Source of the DNA: Methylotenera_A sp046594915
GTDB taxonomy: Bacteria > Pseudomonadota > Gammaproteobacteria > Burkholderiales > Methylophilaceae
DNA: 64,000 bases
Assembly (NCBI GenBank): GCA_046594915.1
Contig: JBKJRC010000005.1
Span: 1-64,000, forward strand
Reading direction: 5' to 3'
The translations under genes were made by a program, and so were the position numbers. Shown one piece after another: positions 60,371-64,000 of this stretch; the first letter of the stretch is position 1, and each line of letters begins with the position of its first letter. The notes beneath the pieces are model-generated. The model made no database searches. It was not told where the DNA came from and worked only from the letters and a program-made list of their open reading frames with translations.

Positions 60371-61756
60371 GTGGCTATAGACAAAAAAAATCAAACCTCA
60401 TCTGAACATGGCATTATTTATGCGCCATGGGAGCGTTCATTGGCGCGCGTACTAACCCCTCTCGAAGAATTTATTCACAATCAAACTACCAGCAGCATTT
60501 TGTTGGTTGTAGCTACCGCAGTTGCTTTATTTTTAGCCAACAGCAGCGCATTCAGTGAGGCGTATCAGCACATATTACACTCGCCATTCAGCTTAACCTT
60601 AAACAATTGGCGCTTATCCATGAGTTTGCATCATTGGGTGAATGATGCGCTGATGGCCATATTCTTTTTCGTGGTCGGCATGGAGCTAAAACGCGAAATT
60701 TTGGTGGGCGAGCTATCGGATATTAAACAAGCCTCTTTGCCGATTATTGCAGCGATTGGCGGAATGGTGGTGCCTGCTTTAATTTATGTTTATTTTAATC
60801 CCAGTGGAGACGAAGCACGCGGCTGGGGCGTGCCGATGGCAACCGATATCGCTTTTGCAGTCGGTGCGCTGGTCTTGCTGGGTAAACGCGTACCAAAATC
60901 GCTGGTTACTTTTTTAATTGCGCTGGCCATCGCAGACGATTTAGGCGCTGTTTTGGTGATTGCCATTTTTTACACCGAACAGATTGTGACGCACTGGTTA
61001 ATCGTTTCTGCGCTTCTGGTGGCACTATTATTCATGCTCAATTTTTCGGGCGTTCGCAATGCGATTCCTTACTTCATCATCGCCGTCATTCTTTGGTATG
61101 CCATGATGCAATCGGGCGTACATGCCACGCTGGCTGGCGTGTTAGGCGCATTTACCGTGCCCGCACGCTCTAAATATAATCCCGCCTTGTTTGTCAGCCG
61201 CATCAAACAGCAAGTTAGCAATTTCGCTAATCACCAGCAAACGGGGGCGACTTTAATGACCAATGACAAACTGCATACCATTGTAGAAAACATTGAAGAC
61301 AGCGTAATTGGCGTTCAGGCACCCTTACAACGATTGGAACAGTTGTGGCATATTCCCGTTGCATTTTTTATTATTCCTATTTTTGCTTTGTTTAACGCGG
61401 GCATTGCAGTTAAGTTTGACTCGCTGGGTGACACATTTTCTCATCCAGTGATGCTTGGGGTAATGCTGGGTTTACTGTGCGGAAAATTTATTGGCATCAC
61501 AGGCGCCTGCTGGATTGCTTTAAAACTGAACATCGGCAGACTGCCAACTGGCGCGCGTTTTAGCCAAATTGCGGCTGTATCTGTGTTAGCGGGTATCGGA
61601 TTTACCATGTCTATTTTTATCGCAGAACTGGCATTTAAAGCGCATGCTGATTATTTACTGATGGCTAAAACGGGCGTTATTTTTGCGTCTTTGATTGCAG
61701 CAATCGTAGGATTTTCGTGGTTGTGGATACTGGGTAAAGAAAAAACAAGCGATTAA
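60371..61756 (+). CDS. nhaA: Na+/H+ antiporter NhaA
   Basis: The 461-residue protein has about 12 membrane segments and the ion-binding Asp-Asp pair in ALAIADDLGAVLV; PMATDIAFAVG and GIGFTMSIFIAELAF are also typical. An extra hydrophilic stretch of about 60 residues between the middle helices (about 275-330) is longer than in E. coli NhaA. It exports sodium in exchange for protons. Confidence 0.94.
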   Translation: MAIDKKNQTSSEHGIIYAPWERSLARVLTPLEEFIHNQTTSSILLVVATAVALFLANSSAFSEAYQHILHSPFSLTLNNWRLSMSLHHWVNDALMAIFFFVVGMELKREILVGELSDIKQASLPIIAAIGGMVVPALIYVYFNPSGDEARGWGVPMATDIAFAVGALVLLGKRVPKSLVTFLIALAIADDLGAVLVIAIFYTEQIVTHWLIVSALLVALLFMLNFSGVRNAIPYFIIAVILWYAMMQSGVHATLAGVLGAFTVPARSKYNPALFVSRIKQQVSNFANHQQTGATLMTNDKLHTIVENIEDSVIGVQAPLQRLEQLWHIPVAFFIIPIFALFNAGIAVKFDSLGDTFSHPVMLGVMLGLLCGKFIGITGACWIALKLNIGRLPTGARFSQIAAVSVLAGIGFTMSIFIAELAFKAHADYLLMAKTGVIFASLIAAIVGFSWLWILGKEKTSD

Positions 61757-61881
61757 TAACTTAAGCATATTCACTTAAGAGTATTTATTTAAGCATAGTT
61801 TAATCCATAATTGAATGGCAAAAACCATAACTTAACGCTCCACAAGCAGCTATTTAAAACAAACAGCTGCTGAAATTCTGC

Positions 61882-62733
61882 TTATTTTTTAGTGTTAATT
61901 TGCGCTTTAGTCATGGCTTTTTCACCATTGCGCTCATATTCAACAGCGACTTCCTGGCCTTGATGTTTGCGCACCACAGAAGATAATTCTTCTGGTTTGT
62001 TCAGCTGATTGTCTGCCAATTTAAGCAACATATCACCGCGCATCAAACCCGCTTTTGCAGCGGGCGAATCTTTAATCACCGCGATGACCTTTAAACCTTC
62101 GTATTCCGTGGCTTTTTCAGCGTCTTCCGATTCTTTCATGGCCAATTTGATCACATGCACGCCCAGCAAAGGCGCAGGCAATTTTACCCAATAACTAGCA
62201 TAATATTTATAGTTGGTCGGCTCTGCTACTAAATCTTTTTCTGCCAATTCCTTGCCTAATTTAGCCGCTTCTTTAATCAACTGTATTTTTCCAGCCGCTG
62301 TTTTGGTAGAACCATATTTGCTATACACCAAAACCGTGTCGGCTTTTAACGTTTTTGCGTATTGCAACGCCTGTTCTGCTGGTACATCACCTGCTGTAAA
62401 ACCAGAAGAACCCATCATGTCGTAACCATTTTCCAGCATGCTGATGTCATCTTCTTCTTTGTGGTTACTCACGTACATTTTGGTATCTGGCGCGGCTTGC
62501 ATCGATTTTAAATCGCCATTATTTTGCGCTTGATAGCTTTTTTCGTATAGATTTTCGGCCGCCATTAACTGCGTTGCGGCAAATAAAGTCCCTAAAGTTA
62601 ACAACAAAAACAGCATCACTTTTGGTTTAAACGTTTTATTTTCTGCTGTCATTGCAGTTATACCATTTGAACGAGCCAACACTTTTGCATCTGTTACTGT
62701 TTTTATCATTGAATGACGGGTGAAACGCACCAT
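61882..62733 (-). CDS. Membrane-anchored PDZ-domain protein
   Basis: The 283-residue protein has an N-terminal cytoplasmic stretch, one membrane segment (about 39-57), a middle domain (about 65-190; ALQYAKTLKADTVLVYSKYG) and a C-terminal PDZ domain (about 195-275; VIKDSPAAKAGLMRGDMLLKLAD). No protease domain is present. The ATG at 62733 has AAAGGA seven bases upstream. An alternative start at 62652 would give an ordinary signal peptide but lacks a ribosome binding site. Function is unknown; PDZ domains usually bind protein C-termini. Confidence 0.82.
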   Translation of the reverse strand: MVRFTRHSMIKTVTDAKVLARSNGITAMTAENKTFKPKVMLFLLLTLGTLFAATQLMAAENLYEKSYQAQNNGDLKSMQAAPDTKMYVSNHKEEDDISMLENGYDMMGSSGFTAGDVPAEQALQYAKTLKADTVLVYSKYGSTKTAAGKIQLIKEAAKLGKELAEKDLVAEPTNYKYYASYWVKLPAPLLGVHVIKLAMKESEDAEKATEYEGLKVIAVIKDSPAAKAGLMRGDMLLKLADNQLNKPEELSSVVRKHQGQEVAVEYERNGEKAMTKAQINTKK

Positions 62734-62825
62734 GGAAGAATCCTTTATGATTGAAAATGCTATTATTAGCGTTTAACGCACTTAAATTTATACGCAAATT
62801 TATACGCAATCGTAAAGACAGTCAA

Positions 62826-63413
62826 ATGACAAAAGAATTCATTAAAATTGGTTTGGTTTCCATTAGCGACCGCGCATCAAGCGGCGTATACGAAGACAAA
62901 GGGATTCCTAGCTTAACGGAATGGCTGAATAAAGTAATCGTGACGCCAATTGAATATCAGACACGATTAATCGCCGATGAACAAGACGAAATAGAACAAA
63001 CACTGATTGATTTAGTGGATTATCAACGCTGCCAGTTGATACTCACCACAGGTGGCACAGGGCCAGCATTGCGTGACGTGACGCCAGAGGCTACTTTAAA
63101 TGTTGCCGATAAAATCATGCCAGGATTTGGTGAACAAATGCGCCAGATTAGCCTGCATTTTGTGCCGACTGCCATTCTTTCAAGGCAAGTAGCGGTTATC
63201 CGCAAGCAATCCCTGATTATCAACTTACCAGGCCAACCCAAAGCCATCGCGCAAACTTTGGAAGGCTTAAAAGATGCATCTGGCCAACAGCTTGTGCAGG
63301 GTATATTCGCTGCCGTGCCTTATTGTTTGGATCTTATCGGCGCGCCCTACATTGAAACAAATGCGGCAATTGTTAACGCATTTAGGCCTAAATCAGCCGT
63401 TAAGTCTGCGTGA
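62826..63413 (+). CDS. mogA: Molybdopterin adenylyltransferase MogA
   Basis: The 195-residue protein has IGLVSISDRASSGVYEDKG, TTGGTGPALRDVTPEAT and NLPGQPKAIAQTLEG, the MogA/MoaB fold, with the same length as E. coli MogA. It adenylylates molybdopterin before molybdenum insertion. Its stop overlaps the next gene if that gene starts at GTG 63410. Confidence 0.93.
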   Translation: MTKEFIKIGLVSISDRASSGVYEDKGIPSLTEWLNKVIVTPIEYQTRLIADEQDEIEQTLIDLVDYQRCQLILTTGGTGPALRDVTPEATLNVADKIMPGFGEQMRQISLHFVPTAILSRQVAVIRKQSLIINLPGQPKAIAQTLEGLKDASGQQLVQGIFAAVPYCLDLIGAPYIETNAAIVNAFRPKSAVKSA

Positions 63414-63415
63414 AT

Positions 63416-63796
63416 ATGCGTTACTTAACACTTAAATTGCAAGCAATAATGCCTGTTTTATTTTGGCTTTGCATGATAATGACCACGCTTCTGATGCTAA
63501 TAGAACTGACGCCTAAAGCAGGCGGATGGCCGTATTGGGATAAGGTGCAACATGCCACTTTGTTTACCACACTTGCCTCAATGGGCTTTTTTTCATTCAA
63601 ACACAAACTCGTTTGGGTTTGCGGCGGATTAACGATTTATGGTGCCTTAATCGAATACTTGCAAGGTGCATTAACCATTACGCGTCTAGCCAGCATCGGC
63701 GATTGGTGGGCTGATATTTTAGGCATCGTTATTGCCGTTTTTTTATGGTTAAGTATTAAAAAGTGTCTGCCCAAATATGCGTCCGTTTACACATGA
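63416..63796 (+). CDS. VanZ-like small membrane protein
   Basis: The protein has 126 residues from ATG 63416, or 128 from GTG 63410. It has four predicted membrane helices and the VanZ-family patterns YWDKVQHATLFTTLASMGF and YGALIEYLQG, then GDWWADILGI. VanZ relatives have no settled function outside teicoplanin resistance operons. Its stop overlaps the thiL ATG (ATGA), so the two genes are probably co-translated. Confidence 0.85.
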   Translation: MRYLTLKLQAIMPVLFWLCMIMTTLLMLIELTPKAGGWPYWDKVQHATLFTTLASMGFFSFKHKLVWVCGGLTIYGALIEYLQGALTITRLASIGDWWADILGIVIAVFLWLSIKKCLPKYASVYT

Positions 63797-64000
63797 CAGC
63801 CGAATTTAATCTAATTAAACAATACTTCACCCGCCCAACCACACAAACTGAATTAGGTATTGGTGACGATGCGGCAATAATTTCTGTTGCAAATGGCATG
63901 CAACTGGCCGTTTCTGCCGATATGCTGGTGGCAGGTACACACTTTTTTGCCAACTGCGATGCTTATCAATTAGGCTGGAAATCGCTGGCAGTGAACATAT
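63793..64000 (+). CDS. thiL: Thiamine-monophosphate kinase, 5' part (runs off the window)
   Basis: The first 69 codons encode ELGIGDDAAIISV and VSADMLVAGTHFF, the N-terminal Mg-ATP-binding signature of ThiL, which makes thiamine diphosphate. The reading continues past the window end. It overlaps the VanZ-like gene by four bases. Confidence 0.93.
   Translation, partial: MTAEFNLIKQYFTRPTTQTELGIGDDAAIISVANGMQLAVSADMLVAGTHFFANCDAYQLGWKSLAVNI

Noticed and set aside
1..64000. CRISPR arrays, insertion sequences, tRNA or rRNA genes, prophage
   Set aside because: No regularly spaced direct repeats, transposase genes, cloverleaf-like spacers or phage genes were seen on either strand.

Overview
The window looks like a chromosomal segment of an AT-rich betaproteobacterium, most likely a Methylophilaceae methylotroph of the Methylotenera type. 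The main reasons are a stand-alone pqqA gene (PQQ cofactor precursor), betaproteobacterial core gene orders (glyQ-glyS-gmhB-plsC-M48 hydrolase; ilvE with a CHCC zinc-finger protein), and fba, tpiA and fbp in place for one-carbon sugar-phosphate metabolism. The assignment rests on recognised families and gene order, not on a database search. I see no IS element, prophage, CRISPR array, rRNA or tRNA gene.

Region 1 (1-17.0 kb) is a cyclic-di-GMP and surface-adhesion island. It starts with the N-terminal part of a giant LapA-like adhesin (minus strand, running off the window) that carries a retention module, a TAAG protease site at residues 108-111 and cadherin/VCBS-type repeats. Next come a LapG-type periplasmic protease and a LapD-type c-di-GMP receptor (plus strand). 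A convergent minus-strand set then encodes the type I secretion ATPase (LapB), the membrane-fusion protein (LapC) and an unusual LuxR-type regulator. An 1838-residue sensor (NMT1-like binding domain, PAS/GAF array, GGDEF, EAL) and a 465-residue GAF-PAS-GGDEF protein follow. Expected logic: the sensor enzymes set c-di-GMP, LapD reads it and sequesters LapG, and uncleaved LapA stays on the surface. The outer-membrane TolC/LapE partner is not in the window.

Region 2 (17-25 kb) holds a YwqK/MORN-repeat protein, the 23-residue pqqA with its own strong terminator, a secreted unknown protein, a short-chain dehydrogenase, a FemAB/GNAT-like acyltransferase, an EF-hand protein, an OmpR/EnvZ two-component pair and siroheme synthase cysG.

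Region 3 (25-44 kb) is housekeeping: miaB, phoH, fba-tpiA, fbp, ybeY, corC, mscL, lnt, glyQS, gmhB, plsC, an M48-type hydrolase, three uncharacterised envelope genes, an SCO copper protein, ilvE and a zinc-finger protein. A possible 21-codon leader peptide precedes fba.

Region 4 (44-64 kb) has two tiny lipoprotein genes (a His-rich one and an entericidin), murI, a PduO-type cobalamin adenosyltransferase, pcnB-folK, a deoxynucleoside kinase, a VPxxA/PEP-CTERM-type exported protein, panB, a FecA-like TonB-dependent receptor, panC, panD-rsfS-rlmH, a photolyase, mlaA, pmbA, darP (yjgA), nhaA, a PDZ protein, mogA, a VanZ-like protein and the start of thiL. Most of it is ordinary core genome. The noteworthy parts are the Lap/c-di-GMP island and the small genes easily missed by gene finders.
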